DNA from: Nocardia cyriacigeorgica
GTDB taxonomy: Bacteria; Actinomycetota; Actinomycetes; Mycobacteriales; Mycobacteriaceae
Assembly (NCBI RefSeq): GCF_010868145.1
Contig: NZ_JAAGUY010000006.1
Span: forward strand, 124,001-188,000
Length of the DNA: 64,000 nt
Reading direction: 5' to 3'
Under the pieces are notes generated by a model. The model made no database searches and was not told the origin of the DNA. It was given only the letters and a program-made list of their open reading frames with translations. Position 1 is the first letter of the stretch. Each line of letters opens with the position of its first letter. The position numbers and the translations under genes were made by a program. Shown here piece by piece: positions 25,509 to 34,044 of the stretch.

Positions 25509-26231
25509 TCAGGCCTCCGGCGGGTTCAGCCATTCGATCAGCGCGGGGCTCACATTCGCGTCGGTGACCAGTGAGTTGCGCTCCTCGACGGTCAGTTGTA
25601 CGGCATGCATTGCGCTGCGGTAGTGCGCCACACGTTCCGCATGGTTCATAGCGACAGCCAGGTCGGTGAGTGTCGCCCAGGCGCGCGCCACCTCGGTGGC
25701 GGACGCGGTGGAGGCGTATCGGCGAAGTCCCACTTCGAGCACGCGTGTTGCCGCCTCGTCGTCGTTTTTGAAGTCTCGCAGTATTCGCGCGTTGTCCAAC
25801 ACCCGGGCCAGGCCGGTTAGCGTCTTGGAACCCCCGTACTCGAGTTCCATGGGTTCATCGTTCTGGATGTAGGTGACCCAGTTGCCGTCCGGATCAATGA
25901 CGCTGAATCGGGATTGCCCGGGGCGGAATCGGGTGATCCTCGGCTCGCCTTTGGTCGGGATCTTGCCGTAGTGAGCGCGCAACAAGGTGGTGAAGACGCG
26001 GTGCCGCTCTGCGATATCGTCGACCATGACCAGGCATCCCGACCAGCCTTCGGGGATACTTCCCTTGCCTTGCGGTGCATTGAAATGTATGGCGCAGTTG
26101 TGGGCTTCGATGGCCCCGTAGACGTACGGACGGGTCTGTTCGTAGGTGACCTGGTAGCCGAGTACGCGGTAGAAGTCGAGCGTTCGGGGCAGATCGGCGG
26201 TGGGGAGCACAGGGACGGCGACATCGCCCAT
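25509..26231 (-). CDS. VOC (glyoxalase/bleomycin-resistance) family protein with C-terminal helical extension
   Basis: The 240-residue protein begins with a VOC domain (VAVPVLPTADLPRTLDFYRVLGYQV, later FSVIDPDGNWVTYIQ; residues ~1-135), the fold of bleomycin-binding proteins and glyoxalases. The remaining ~105 residues are helical, TPR-like (ATRVLEVGLRRYA, ARAWATLTDLAVAMNH), and not part of the usual VOC domain. The substrate or ligand is unknown. Two TCAA-N2-TTGA dyads precede it, matching a third before the PadR gene at 27238, so it is probably PadR-controlled and ligand-induced. Confidence 0.85.
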   Translation of the reverse strand: MGDVAVPVLPTADLPRTLDFYRVLGYQVTYEQTRPYVYGAIEAHNCAIHFNAPQGKGSIPEGWSGCLVMVDDIAERHRVFTTLLRAHYGKIPTKGEPRITRFRPGQSRFSVIDPDGNWVTYIQNDEPMELEYGGSKTLTGLARVLDNARILRDFKNDDEAATRVLEVGLRRYASTASATEVARAWATLTDLAVAMNHAERVAHYRSAMHAVQLTVEERNSLVTDANVSPALIEWLNPPEA

Positions 26232-26247
26232 TTCGGAGCCTCCGTAA

Positions 26248-26299
26248 TCAAGTTTGACTACCTGAGGCTAAGGCCGGCAAGGGTGGAAGTCAAACTTGA
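26248..26299 (-). promoter_or_regulatory. Two TCAA-N2-TTGA operators upstream of the VOC gene
   Basis: TCAAGTTTGA (26248-26257, followed by CTA) and TCAAACTTGA (26290-26299, within AGTCAAACTTGACT) are dyads 42 bp apart, i.e. about four helical turns. They lie 17 and 59 bp before the VOC start. The same motif, GTCAAATTTGAC, stands before the PadR gene at 27238. Confidence 0.65.
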
Positions 26300-26390
26300 C
26301 TACTGGGGTTCGGCTGAGGGCCGAGCGATCATGCGCTCGGCCCTCGACCTCCTTGTGCGGGTTCTGCGGTGGGTCTCACCGACGGCGTGT

Positions 26391-26951
26391 TCAGACTCCT
26401 GCGCCGATGAATCCGCCGATCACGGCACCGACTGCGCACCCGATGACGGCGCCGAAGAAGAAGAACCAGATGCCGATGACAATGCCGATGACGCAGCCGA
26501 TGGCGATGCCCGCGGCAATGGTTCCGGCATTACCGATCGACTGCAATGCGACCGCCTCAGGTGAAGTCGCCGTGCCTGGGGCCGGCCCTGCCGTCGGGGT
26601 CAGGGTCAGCACTGTGCCGGTCCGGTCGACCGCGGGCGTCACCTCGAAGCTCTGGCCTGTCTGCATGCGCAATGTCGTCGGGATCGCGCCGACGACCGTG
26701 CCGTCGTTGGCTCTGACGGTGACCACACCGGGTGTCATCTCGAATGTGCCCGCAGCCAATGTGACGGTTGCGCTGGAGCGGTCGGCGGCGAGGGTCGTCG
26801 TATAGGCGACCGGTCCGCTGACCGACGTGAAGCTGGGTCCTGCTGCCACCCCTGCCTGGCCCTGTGCGGTGGCAGTGGCTATACCGGTGGCGGCGATGGC
26901 CAATATCGCCGTGGCCACCAATTTCCTGATAAACATCGTTGTTCCATTCAT
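26391..26951 (-). CDS. Secreted DUF8020-like protein, paralogue of 1814-2437
   Basis: The 186-residue protein has a signal peptide (MFIRKLVATAILAIAATGIATA), a ~100-residue soluble domain with AGTFEM and VLTLTPTAG, and a C-terminal glycine-zipper hydrophobic segment (IGCVIGIVIGIWFFFF, GCAVGAVIGGFIGAGV). Layout and many positions match the protein at 1814-2437. Starts at ATG 26951 or 26936 are both possible. Function is unknown; it probably associates with the cell envelope. Confidence 0.82.
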   Translation of the reverse strand: MNGTTMFIRKLVATAILAIAATGIATATAQGQAGVAAGPSFTSVSGPVAYTTTLAADRSSATVTLAAGTFEMTPGVVTVRANDGTVVGAIPTTLRMQTGQSFEVTPAVDRTGTVLTLTPTAGPAPGTATSPEAVALQSIGNAGTIAAGIAIGCVIGIVIGIWFFFFGAVIGCAVGAVIGGFIGAGV

Positions 26952-27174
26952 GTTGCCGATTTCCAATGGCGTCCCCCCGACGAACGACAGTGGATACAAA
27001 CAATTGTCGCGCTCGCGACGAATATCGTCTATACTGCACGATTCGCTTCGGCTATCTTGTAGATGATCAATTCTTCGCAATAGGAAGAATTCAGAAATTG
27101 CAGGTATTCGATTGGGTGGGGTGACGTCCTGCGGTGAGAATTGGTGTCCTCGGCGGCATCTGCGCGGATCGGAC

Positions 27175-27186
27175 GTCAAATTTGAC
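27175..27186 (+). promoter_or_regulatory. GTCAAATTTGAC operator before the PadR gene
   Basis: This is a perfect 12-bp palindrome lying 51 bp before the PadR start. It shares the TCAA-N2-TTGA core and the flanking CTA with the two sites before the VOC gene. Autoregulation plus control of the VOC gene is the simplest reading. Confidence 0.65.
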
Positions 27187-27237
27187 TAGCATGGTGGGGG
27201 TGGGCCGGCGGTCGGCGCAGCCCCTGAAAGGAGTCCG

Positions 27238-27792
27238 ATGTCGGCGGTGCGGCTGCTGGTTCTCGGGGTGATGCGCAGGCAGCAACCCACCCACGGGTAC
27301 GCGGTGCGGCAAGAGCTGTTGTCCTGGCGGGCCGAGACCTGGACCAACGTCAAGCCGGGCTCGATCTACCACGCGCTCAAACAGCTCACCCAGGAAGGTA
27401 AGTTGCGCGCGCTGGGCACCGAGGACAGCGGCCTGGGGCCGGGCCGGACGATGTTCGAACTCACCGAATCCGGCGAGGACGAGTTCCGCACGCTGATGGA
27501 CGCGGCATTGATCAGCATCGACATGGAAGAGCTCGGTGCGGCGATCGCGTTCATGGATGCGTTGCCGCGCGCCCACGTCATCGACAAGCTGCGCGAGCAG
27601 CGGCACCGCAGCACCGAGGTACGCGACGGCCTGCTGGAGATGGTCCCGGATTTCCCTGGCCGCCACGATGCCCCGCACGCCACCGACCTGCTGGAGCTGT
27701 GGAGTGGGGTGTTCGAGAATCTGTCCGGCTGGACCTCCGGCGTGCTGGCGCGCCTGGAGGCGGGTGAATACCGCATGGCCGACGACCGCTGA
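27238..27792 (+). CDS. PadR-family transcriptional regulator
   Basis: The 184-residue protein has the PadR winged helix (LLVLGVMRRQQPTHGYAVRQEL, then NVKPGSIYHALKQLTQEGKLRALG, wing RTMFELTESGEDEF). A C-terminal dimerisation region of ~90 residues follows. AAAGGAGT precedes the ATG. It is followed after 22 bp by an F420-type flavoprotein that has its own promoter-like hexamer. It is likely the repressor of the VOC gene 1 kb away, given the shared operator. Confidence 0.9.
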   Translation: MSAVRLLVLGVMRRQQPTHGYAVRQELLSWRAETWTNVKPGSIYHALKQLTQEGKLRALGTEDSGLGPGRTMFELTESGEDEFRTLMDAALISIDMEELGAAIAFMDALPRAHVIDKLREQRHRSTEVRDGLLEMVPDFPGRHDAPHATDLLELWSGVFENLSGWTSGVLARLEAGEYRMADDR

Positions 27793-27814
27793 CCCGATCG
27801 CCTACGGTGGTGGC

Positions 27815-28198
27815 ATGACCGATGCGCGCACCGCTGTCGAAAAAGCCGACTACGTCCTGTTGACGACGTTCCGCAAGGACGGCTCGCCGGTCGGCACACC
27901 GGTGTGGGCGGCCTCCGATGACGGAAAAGTGTTCGTCTGGACCGAGACCGAGAGCTGGAAGGTCAAGCGGGTGCGCCGCAACCCAGCCGTCACGCTGCAA
28001 CCGTGCAGCTACAAGGGCACACCCCGCGGCGAGGTCATCGACGGCACCGCCCGTGTCCTCGACGCCGCCGAAACCGAGAACGTCCGTCGCCTACTCCGCA
28101 AGAAGTACTTCCTCATCGGTCCGCTGGTCATCCTCGGCAGCACCCTGCGCCGCGGCAAATCCGGCACCATCGGCATCGAGATCACCCCGGCGCAGTAG
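27815..28198 (+). CDS. PPOX-class F420-dependent flavoprotein oxidoreductase, second copy
   Basis: The 127-residue protein is homologous to that at 23995-24381: YVLLTTFRKDGSPVGTPVWAASDDGKVFVWT, SWKVKRVRRNPAVTLQP and KYFLIGPL. It is a split-barrel F420/FMN protein of unknown substrate. The start is ATG 27815; TACGGT ends 6 nt upstream, so it is probably leaderless although it follows the PadR gene by only 22 bp. Confidence 0.9.
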   Translation: MTDARTAVEKADYVLLTTFRKDGSPVGTPVWAASDDGKVFVWTETESWKVKRVRRNPAVTLQPCSYKGTPRGEVIDGTARVLDAAETENVRRLLRKKYFLIGPLVILGSTLRRGKSGTIGIEITPAQ

Positions 28199-28216
28199 CG
28201 CTGTAGACCGCGCCCA

Positions 28217-29620
28217 CTACGTCGCCTGGCTGACCGAGGACATGTGGAAGTCGGGGATGCGGAGTGGGGGCATGGCGGTTCGGGTGAACCAGTCTTTCCA
28301 TTCGCGGGGCAGTGTGAGGGTGGTCGCGCCGGCTTCGGTGGTGCGGCGCAGCAGATCGAGAGGGCTTTCGTTGAAGCGGAAGTTGTTGACGGCGGCGGTC
28401 ACTTCGCCGTTCTCGACCAGATAGACGCCGTCGCGGGTGAGGCCGGTGAGCAGCAGCGTGGCAGGGTCGACCTCGCGGATGTACCACAGGGTGGTGAGCA
28501 GCAGGCCGCGCTCGGTGCGGGCGATCATCTCGTCGAGAGTGGCGCCGGAGCCACCGGCCAGCAGCAGATTCTCGCCGGGAACGGTAGCTGGGGCGTCGAA
28601 TTCGGCGGCCGTGGCGCGCGGGTAGACCAGCGATTCGATCACGCCCTCGCGCAACCAATCCACGCGCTGCGCGGACAGGCCGTTGTCGAACACGGACAGC
28701 GCCTCCGACGACGCGGGCGTCGCGACGAACGGGCGGTACTCGAGACCGCTGGCACTCGGATCCGAATACAGGGTCAGCGGAATATCGGTGAGCCGCTCAC
28801 CGATCCGGGTACCACCGGGCCGCGACAGCGCAGTGTGGCCCTCATGGGCGCCGCGACCCTCCATCGTCCACGCCAGATAGATCATCAGATCCGCCACCGC
28901 CGACGGCGGCAGCAGCGTCTCGTACCGGCCCGCGGGCAATTCGACCCGCCGCGCCGACCAATCCAACCGCCGCGACAGTTCCGCCAGCAGTCCGGGCGTG
29001 TCCACATCGGTGAAATCGCCAGTGCCCACACCCACCCATGCGCTGGCCAGATCGGCGCCCGTGCCACGCTTTCCGTTGATCTCCACCGATCCGGTGGGCT
29101 GCACATAGCGACGGCGCAGCCCGGTGGACGTGCCGAGCCAGGTGGTGTGCATCTGGTGGTGGGCGAAACCATACAGCGTGTCGGCGCCGTCGAACCCCTC
29201 GGCCAGGTCGGCCGCCAATCCGGTGAACACTTCGATCCCGGTCCGGCCGGGCTCGCCGGCCCACTCCTCGGGATCGGCGAAATCATCGGCCTCCAGCAGC
29301 GGCATAGCATCGCGCGCAGGCTCGGCTGTGCGGGCCGCCTCCTCGCTCGCACGCACCACGGCCTCGATATCCGCACCGTCGACGCTGGTGGCCGTGACGC
29401 TGCCGACGCGCGCGGCGTTCGGTCCGTCCCGGAACACGGACACCATGGCCCACTGCCGCGATACCGATGACCCGTTGGTGGTCATCGAATTGCCCGCCCA
29501 GCGCAATGACGCCTCGTGCGCGTCGGTGACGATGACCATCGCCTCGTCCGCCTTCGACAACGCCAACGCCTGTTCGACGGCCGCCCCACCCGGCAGAATC
29601 GCCGCGCCGGTCACCTTCAC
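28217..29620 (-). CDS. tldE: TldE/PmbA-type subunit of the TldD/TldE metalloprotease
   Basis: The 467-residue protein belongs to the TldD/PmbA family (RWAGNSMTTNGSSVSRQWAMVSVFRDG; terminal repeats LLAGGSGATLDEMIARTERGLLLTTLWYIREVDPATLLLTGLTRDGVYLVENGEV). It lacks the HExxxH zinc motif, as expected for the non-catalytic partner. With TldD it forms a protease that, in other bacteria, degrades unfolded peptides and matures microcins and RiPPs. The start overlaps the end of tldD by 4 bp, so the two are co-translated. Confidence 0.92.
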   Translation of the reverse strand: MKVTGAAILPGGAAVEQALALSKADEAMVIVTDAHEASLRWAGNSMTTNGSSVSRQWAMVSVFRDGPNAARVGSVTATSVDGADIEAVVRASEEAARTAEPARDAMPLLEADDFADPEEWAGEPGRTGIEVFTGLAADLAEGFDGADTLYGFAHHQMHTTWLGTSTGLRRRYVQPTGSVEINGKRGTGADLASAWVGVGTGDFTDVDTPGLLAELSRRLDWSARRVELPAGRYETLLPPSAVADLMIYLAWTMEGRGAHEGHTALSRPGGTRIGERLTDIPLTLYSDPSASGLEYRPFVATPASSEALSVFDNGLSAQRVDWLREGVIESLVYPRATAAEFDAPATVPGENLLLAGGSGATLDEMIARTERGLLLTTLWYIREVDPATLLLTGLTRDGVYLVENGEVTAAVNNFRFNESPLDLLRRTTEAGATTLTLPREWKDWFTRTAMPPLRIPDFHMSSVSQAT

Positions 29621-31176
29621 TGCCCCGCCTCCGTCCGCGTATTGAGAACATTGATGCCGCGCACCAGAATCGACGGGCAGCCGTGACTGACCGCCGCCAC
29701 CTGACCCGGCTGTGCTTTACCGCAGTTGAACGCACCACCGAGCTGCCAGGTGGACGGCCCGCCCACCGCCTCCATCGCACCCCAGAAGTCCGTGGTGGTG
29801 GCCTGGTACGCCACATCGCGCAGCTGCCCATCCAGTTTGCCGTCGCGGATGCGGAAGAACCGCTGCCCGGTGAACTGGAAGTTGTAGCGCTGCATGTCGA
29901 TCGACCAGCTCTTGTCGCCGACGATGTAGATACCGTTCTGCACCCGCGAGATCAGCTCATCGGTGCTGGTATCGCGCTGCGGGTCCGGTTGCAGTGACAC
30001 ATTGGCCATGCGCTGGATCGGCACGTGGTGCGGCGAATCCGCGTAGGAGCAGCCGTTGGAACGCTCCAGCCTGAGGCGAGGCGCGAACACCCGGTCGAGC
30101 TGATAGCCGACCAGGACGCCGTCGCGCACCAGATCCCACCGTTGCCCGGCGACTCCTTCATCGTCGTATCCGACAGTGGCCAGGCCGTGCGTTTCGGTGC
30201 GGTCACCGGTGACATGCATGATCGGGCTGCCGTAGCGCAGCGTGCCGAGCTTGTCGGGAGTGGCGAACGAGGTACCCGCGTAGGCGGATTCGTAGCCGAT
30301 GGCGCGGTCGTACTCGGTCGCGTGGCCGATGGACTCGTGGATGGTGAGCCACAGATTGGTCGGGTCGATGACCAGATCGGTGGGGCCTGCGATGACGCCG
30401 GGCGCCTTCACCTTCTCGGCCAGCCATTCCGGAATCCGTGCGAGTTCGCCGTCCCAGTCCCAGATTCCGTCTGCGCCGGTGACGTACTCCCACCCGCGCC
30501 CTGCCGGTGCGGCCAGTGTCCGCATCGTCTCGAACACCCCGGCCGCCGAGTCGACGGTGATCGCCTCGAGCTGCGGGTGCAGCCGAACTCGCTGCTGGGT
30601 GATCGAGGAACCTGCGGTGTCGGCGTAATACGTCTGCTCCTTGACCTGCAACACCGAGGCCGTCACATGATCGACGCCGTCGGCCGCGGCCAGCCGCTGC
30701 GAATACTCCTGCAGTAGGGCCACTTTGTCGGCGGTCGGCACCGCGAACGGGTCGAGATCGTAAGCCGACACCCAGCGTGCGTCGTCGTAGCGGGGTTCGG
30801 CGGCCAGCTCGACCCGCTCGCGGTTGAGCGCGCGCAGCGTGGTCGCCACCGTGACCGCGCGCCGGGCAACCTCGGCCGCCGACTGCGGGGTGAGCGCCGC
30901 GTGCGAGGCGAAACCCCAGGTGCCGTCGACGATCACGCGCACAGCCAGTCCGAGTTCGGCGGAATCGGTGACCGATTCGACGCGCCCGTCGCGCAATCGA
31001 ATGGACTGGGTGACCAGCCGGTGCACGCGCAAGTCGGCATGCGAGGCGCCTGCCGCGGTGGCGGCCGAGAGCGCGGCGTCGGCGAGGCCTGTCAGTGGTA
31101 GCGACGCGAATTCGGCGTCGACGCCATGACCTGCCCGGCCGGATCCCGTGCCATCTTCGGAAGTCGCGATGCTCAC
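29617..31176 (-). CDS. tldD: TldD-type zinc metalloprotease subunit
   Basis: This is the catalytic subunit, ~519 residues. The zinc motif is HESIGHATEYDRA (HExxxH, residues 280-285) with later ligands in the C-terminal part (AFNCGKAQPGQVAAVSHGCPS). GTG 31176 (VSIATSEDG) is preferred; an in-frame start at 31200 is possible. It is first in the operon with tldE and divergent from a TetR gene. No RiPP precursor was recognised in the window. Confidence 0.92.
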   Translation of the reverse strand: MSIATSEDGTGSGRAGHGVDAEFASLPLTGLADAALSAATAAGASHADLRVHRLVTQSIRLRDGRVESVTDSAELGLAVRVIVDGTWGFASHAALTPQSAAEVARRAVTVATTLRALNRERVELAAEPRYDDARWVSAYDLDPFAVPTADKVALLQEYSQRLAAADGVDHVTASVLQVKEQTYYADTAGSSITQQRVRLHPQLEAITVDSAAGVFETMRTLAAPAGRGWEYVTGADGIWDWDGELARIPEWLAEKVKAPGVIAGPTDLVIDPTNLWLTIHESIGHATEYDRAIGYESAYAGTSFATPDKLGTLRYGSPIMHVTGDRTETHGLATVGYDDEGVAGQRWDLVRDGVLVGYQLDRVFAPRLRLERSNGCSYADSPHHVPIQRMANVSLQPDPQRDTSTDELISRVQNGIYIVGDKSWSIDMQRYNFQFTGQRFFRIRDGKLDGQLRDVAYQATTTDFWGAMEAVGGPSTWQLGGAFNCGKAQPGQVAAVSHGCPSILVRGINVLNTRTEAGQ

Positions 31177-31255
31177 CCACCACACCGTAGTCGGTGCCAC
31201 CGGCGGCCGCCGTCGAATACCTCCCGCGCGCAGTCGTATCGAACCGGGACGCGGT

Positions 31256-31282
31256 GCTCGCGCCTACCACGCCCGCGCGAGC
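31256..31282. repeat. Inverted repeat before the TetR gene
   Basis: GCTCGCGC (31256-31263) and GCGCGAGC (31275-31282) are perfect 8-bp arms with an 11-nt spacer, in the gap between tldD and the TetR gene, just ahead of the TACTGT -10-like hexamer at 31291-31296. It could be an operator half-site pair. A chance GC-rich repeat is also possible. Confidence 0.35.
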
Positions 31283-31302
31283 AGATGTCGTACTGTGCCC
31301 GC

Positions 31303-31932
31303 GTGCCGCCTTCCGCCCTCCGCGATCGCAAACGAGAACGTACCCGCCGCGCGCTGCTCGAAGCCGCAGTCGAGCTGTTCGAGACCAGAGGCTATGAGGA
31401 AACAACCGTGGCCGATATCGCGGCTGTCGCCGAGGTGGGCACCCGCACCTTCTTCAACTATTTCGCCAGCAAAGAGGAATTGCTGTTCCCCGAACCCGAC
31501 GATCGGGTCCGTGCCGCGGTGGTCGCGATCGCCGGACGCCGGCCGGGGGAGCGGCCGGTGGAGGTCTTATTACGCGCATTACGCGCGGCCGGGGACAATC
31601 CCGGCGAGCATCTGATCGACGACCTCGCCGCCCGCGTCGCCGCATTGCGGGCACAGGTCTCGCGTACCGTGCCCGCGGTGAGCGGCCGCGCCGCGCACGC
31701 GCAACTTCTCGCCCAGCGCGAGATCGCCAGGCAGTTACATGCGGCGTTCCCGGCCGAATTCGACGAGGTCGGTGCCGCCGCGCTGGTCGGCGCGGTCGTC
31801 GGCGCGGTGTCCGGTGCGCTGACGGTGCTGTTCCAGGGCGCGCAGATCGGCATCGAAGACGGCGAGCGTTTGCAGCGCAAGATCCACGAAACCACCTCCG
31901 AAGTGTTGCGTCCCTGGCTCGCCCGCGTCTGA
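31303..31932 (+). CDS. TetR-family transcriptional regulator
   Basis: The ~209-residue protein begins with an Arg-rich tail then a TetR HTH (RRALLEAAVELFETRGYEETTVADIAAVAEVGTRTFFNYFASKEELL). The C-terminal domain has a glycine/alanine helix pair (GAAALVGAVVGAVSGALTVLFQG) as in the MftR-like C-terminal class. GTG 31303 is preferred because TACTGT ends 6 nt upstream (leaderless); ATG 31285 would add six residues. It is divergent from tldD and convergent with the TSUP permease. Confidence 0.88.
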   Translation: MPPSALRDRKRERTRRALLEAAVELFETRGYEETTVADIAAVAEVGTRTFFNYFASKEELLFPEPDDRVRAAVVAIAGRRPGERPVEVLLRALRAAGDNPGEHLIDDLAARVAALRAQVSRTVPAVSGRAAHAQLLAQREIARQLHAAFPAEFDEVGAAALVGAVVGAVSGALTVLFQGAQIGIEDGERLQRKIHETTSEVLRPWLARV

Positions 31933-31938
31933 GGGCGC

Positions 31939-32706
31939 TCAGCCGAACTGCTGCCAGCCCAGCCGCACCACCATCGCGATCACCACCACCAGCAGGACGA
32001 CGCGGACGAATTCCGCGCCGCGGCTCAACGCCATCCTCGACCCAACCACCGCGCCAGCGACATTGCCAACGGCCATCGCCGCGCCCAGAGCCCACAGAAT
32101 GTGGCCGGTCGCGCCGAAGAAGATCAGCGCACCCACATTCGACCCACAGTTGATGACCTTGGCCATCGCCGCGGCCCGGACGAATTCGGTGCCGAGCAAG
32201 GTGGCGAAGGTGATGATCAGGAACGTGCCGGTGCCCGGCCCCAGCAGCCCGTCATAGAAGCCGATCAGCCCCGCGGACAGCGCTACCACCAGAATGAACT
32301 TGCGCCGCGTCGGCGCATGAGTGGCCAGAGTGACCCCGACCGACGGGCGCGCGGTGACGAAGACCGCCACCCCGACCAGCACTACCAACACGATCGGAAT
32401 GAACAGGTCCCGATCGATGAGCGACACCGCCGCCGCTCCGGCCGCCGCCGTCACCGCCGCGATCAAGGCCGCGGGCAGCAGCACCCGCCAGCGGATCGGC
32501 ACCTTCCGGGAGAAGGTCACCACTGCCGCGGTTGTGCCCGCCACTGCCGAGAGCTTGTTGGTGCCCAACGCCGTTTGTGGCGCGATCCCCGGCGCCACCA
32601 GCAGCAGTGTCGGCAACACGATCAGGCCGCCGCCGCCGACCACGGCATCCACCCAGCCTGCCGCCGTCGCCGCGGTCAACAGGACCGCCCAGTCGGTGAT
32701 ATCCAC
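31939..32706 (-). CDS. TSUP (TauE/SafE) family membrane permease
   Basis: The ~255-residue protein has about eight hydrophobic helices and the two TSUP repeat signatures: GWVDAVVGGGGLIVLPTLL near the start and GFYDGLLGPGTGTFLIITFATLLG in the second half. The family exports or imports sulfite, sulfoacetate and similar organosulfonates; the substrate here is not predictable. GTG 32706 (VDITDWAVLL) fits the family start; the longer open frame upstream overlaps the histidine-kinase promoter and gene. Confidence 0.88.
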   Translation of the reverse strand: MDITDWAVLLTAATAAGWVDAVVGGGGLIVLPTLLLVAPGIAPQTALGTNKLSAVAGTTAAVVTFSRKVPIRWRVLLPAALIAAVTAAAGAAAVSLIDRDLFIPIVLVVLVGVAVFVTARPSVGVTLATHAPTRRKFILVVALSAGLIGFYDGLLGPGTGTFLIITFATLLGTEFVRAAAMAKVINCGSNVGALIFFGATGHILWALGAAMAVGNVAGAVVGSRMALSRGAEFVRVVLLVVVIAMVVRLGWQQFG

Positions 32707-32826
32707 GAGGGCAAGACAACCAGGGACACGGCATTCCGTGGCTCCCGGGTCGGCCCGCATGCCGAGTGCCGGCCGTCGGCCGCGCCGTTCCAGGTCTGCG
32801 CCGACCGCACCCTTACGCTGAACGGC

Positions 32827-33993
32827 GTGCGCAGGTTCAGTTTGTGGCTTCGCGGCAAGCCGATCGTCGCCGATTCGATGCTGGCCGGTGTACTGCTCGT
32901 TCTCGATGTGCTCGGCGTGTCCGCCGCGCAGAACAAGGTCTCCTATCTCGCCCTGTCGGTGCTGCTGCCGCTGCCGATGATCCTGCGCCGGGTCTACCCG
33001 CGGGTCATGGCGGTGGCCATGCTCGGGCTGTCGATCACCACCACCGCGGTCAGCTACCTGACCGACGAGGAATCCGAACACGTTGCGCTGCTCGGGCTCG
33101 GCATCATGCTGTACACCCTGGTCGCCTACGTCGGGCGGCGTGACGGTCTGCTGTTCCTGATCGGCCTGGTCATCGACACCGGGTTGTCGACGATGGCGAC
33201 AGGGTTCCCGGTCGGCACCGATATGGCGTTCGTTGTGGTGCTGTATGCCCTGTGCTGGACACTCGCCGAATTCGTCGGCGCACGGCACGCCTATGACACC
33301 GAAGTCGCCGCCCGGCTCGCGGTCGCCGATTACGACAGGGAACGCCGTGCGCACGACGCGGTCTCGGCCGAACGCACCCGCATCGCGCGAGAGCTACATG
33401 ATGTGGTCGCCCATGCGGTGAGCGTCATCATCGTGCAGGCCGACGGCGCGAAATACGCCCTGCGTCATGACCCCGACGTGGCCGAGCAGGCCGTCACCAC
33501 CATCGCCGCGACCGGACGCGAGGCGCTACGCGAACTGCGCCGCACCGTCGCCCTGCTACGTACCGAGCACGCACCCGACCAGCTTCCCCAGCACGGCACC
33601 GCGGGCTTGGCCAAAGTGGTGGAGATGATGCGCGGTACCGGCCTCGCGGTGGAGTTGGAGATGACCGGCGAACTCGACGATATCGCCCCCGAGATCAGCC
33701 TCGGCGTGCACCGCATCGTGCAGGAATCGCTGACCAACACCCTGCGGCATGCCGGCGCCCACCCCAAGGCATGGGTACGCGTGCACCGTCGCGATGACGA
33801 TGTGCTCATCGAGGTCACCGACACCGGCGGTGTACCGGTGCAGGAACCGGCGAACCGCATCACCGGCAGCGGACTCGGTCTGGCCGGGATGCGGGAACGG
33901 GTCGCCGTCCTCGGCGGAACCATGGACGCCGGGCGCGCCTCCGACGGTTCCTGGCGGGTGCGGGCCTCCATCCCGTTGATCCAGCCCGACTGA
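32827..33993 (+). CDS. Sensor histidine kinase (HisKA_3 / NarL-DesK type)
   Basis: The 388-residue protein has 4-6 membrane helices in the first ~150 residues without a large extracellular domain. A HisKA_3 dimerisation domain follows (ERTRIARELHDVVAHAVSVIIVQ, His at ~191), then an HATPase with N box HRIVQESLTNTLRHA and G box GSGLGLAGMRERVAVLGG. It should phosphorylate the response regulator encoded 51 bp downstream. The signal is unknown. The start is GTG 32827; TACGCT ends 7 nt upstream, so it is probably leaderless. Confidence 0.92.
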   Translation: MRRFSLWLRGKPIVADSMLAGVLLVLDVLGVSAAQNKVSYLALSVLLPLPMILRRVYPRVMAVAMLGLSITTTAVSYLTDEESEHVALLGLGIMLYTLVAYVGRRDGLLFLIGLVIDTGLSTMATGFPVGTDMAFVVVLYALCWTLAEFVGARHAYDTEVAARLAVADYDRERRAHDAVSAERTRIARELHDVVAHAVSVIIVQADGAKYALRHDPDVAEQAVTTIAATGREALRELRRTVALLRTEHAPDQLPQHGTAGLAKVVEMMRGTGLAVELEMTGELDDIAPEISLGVHRIVQESLTNTLRHAGAHPKAWVRVHRRDDDVLIEVTDTGGVPVQEPANRITGSGLGLAGMRERVAVLGGTMDAGRASDGSWRVRASIPLIQPD

Positions 33994-34044
33994 CCCGGCC
34001 CCGGCCGGTCGGGACGAGGCTCGCCGGGCACTACGCTGTGGTTC

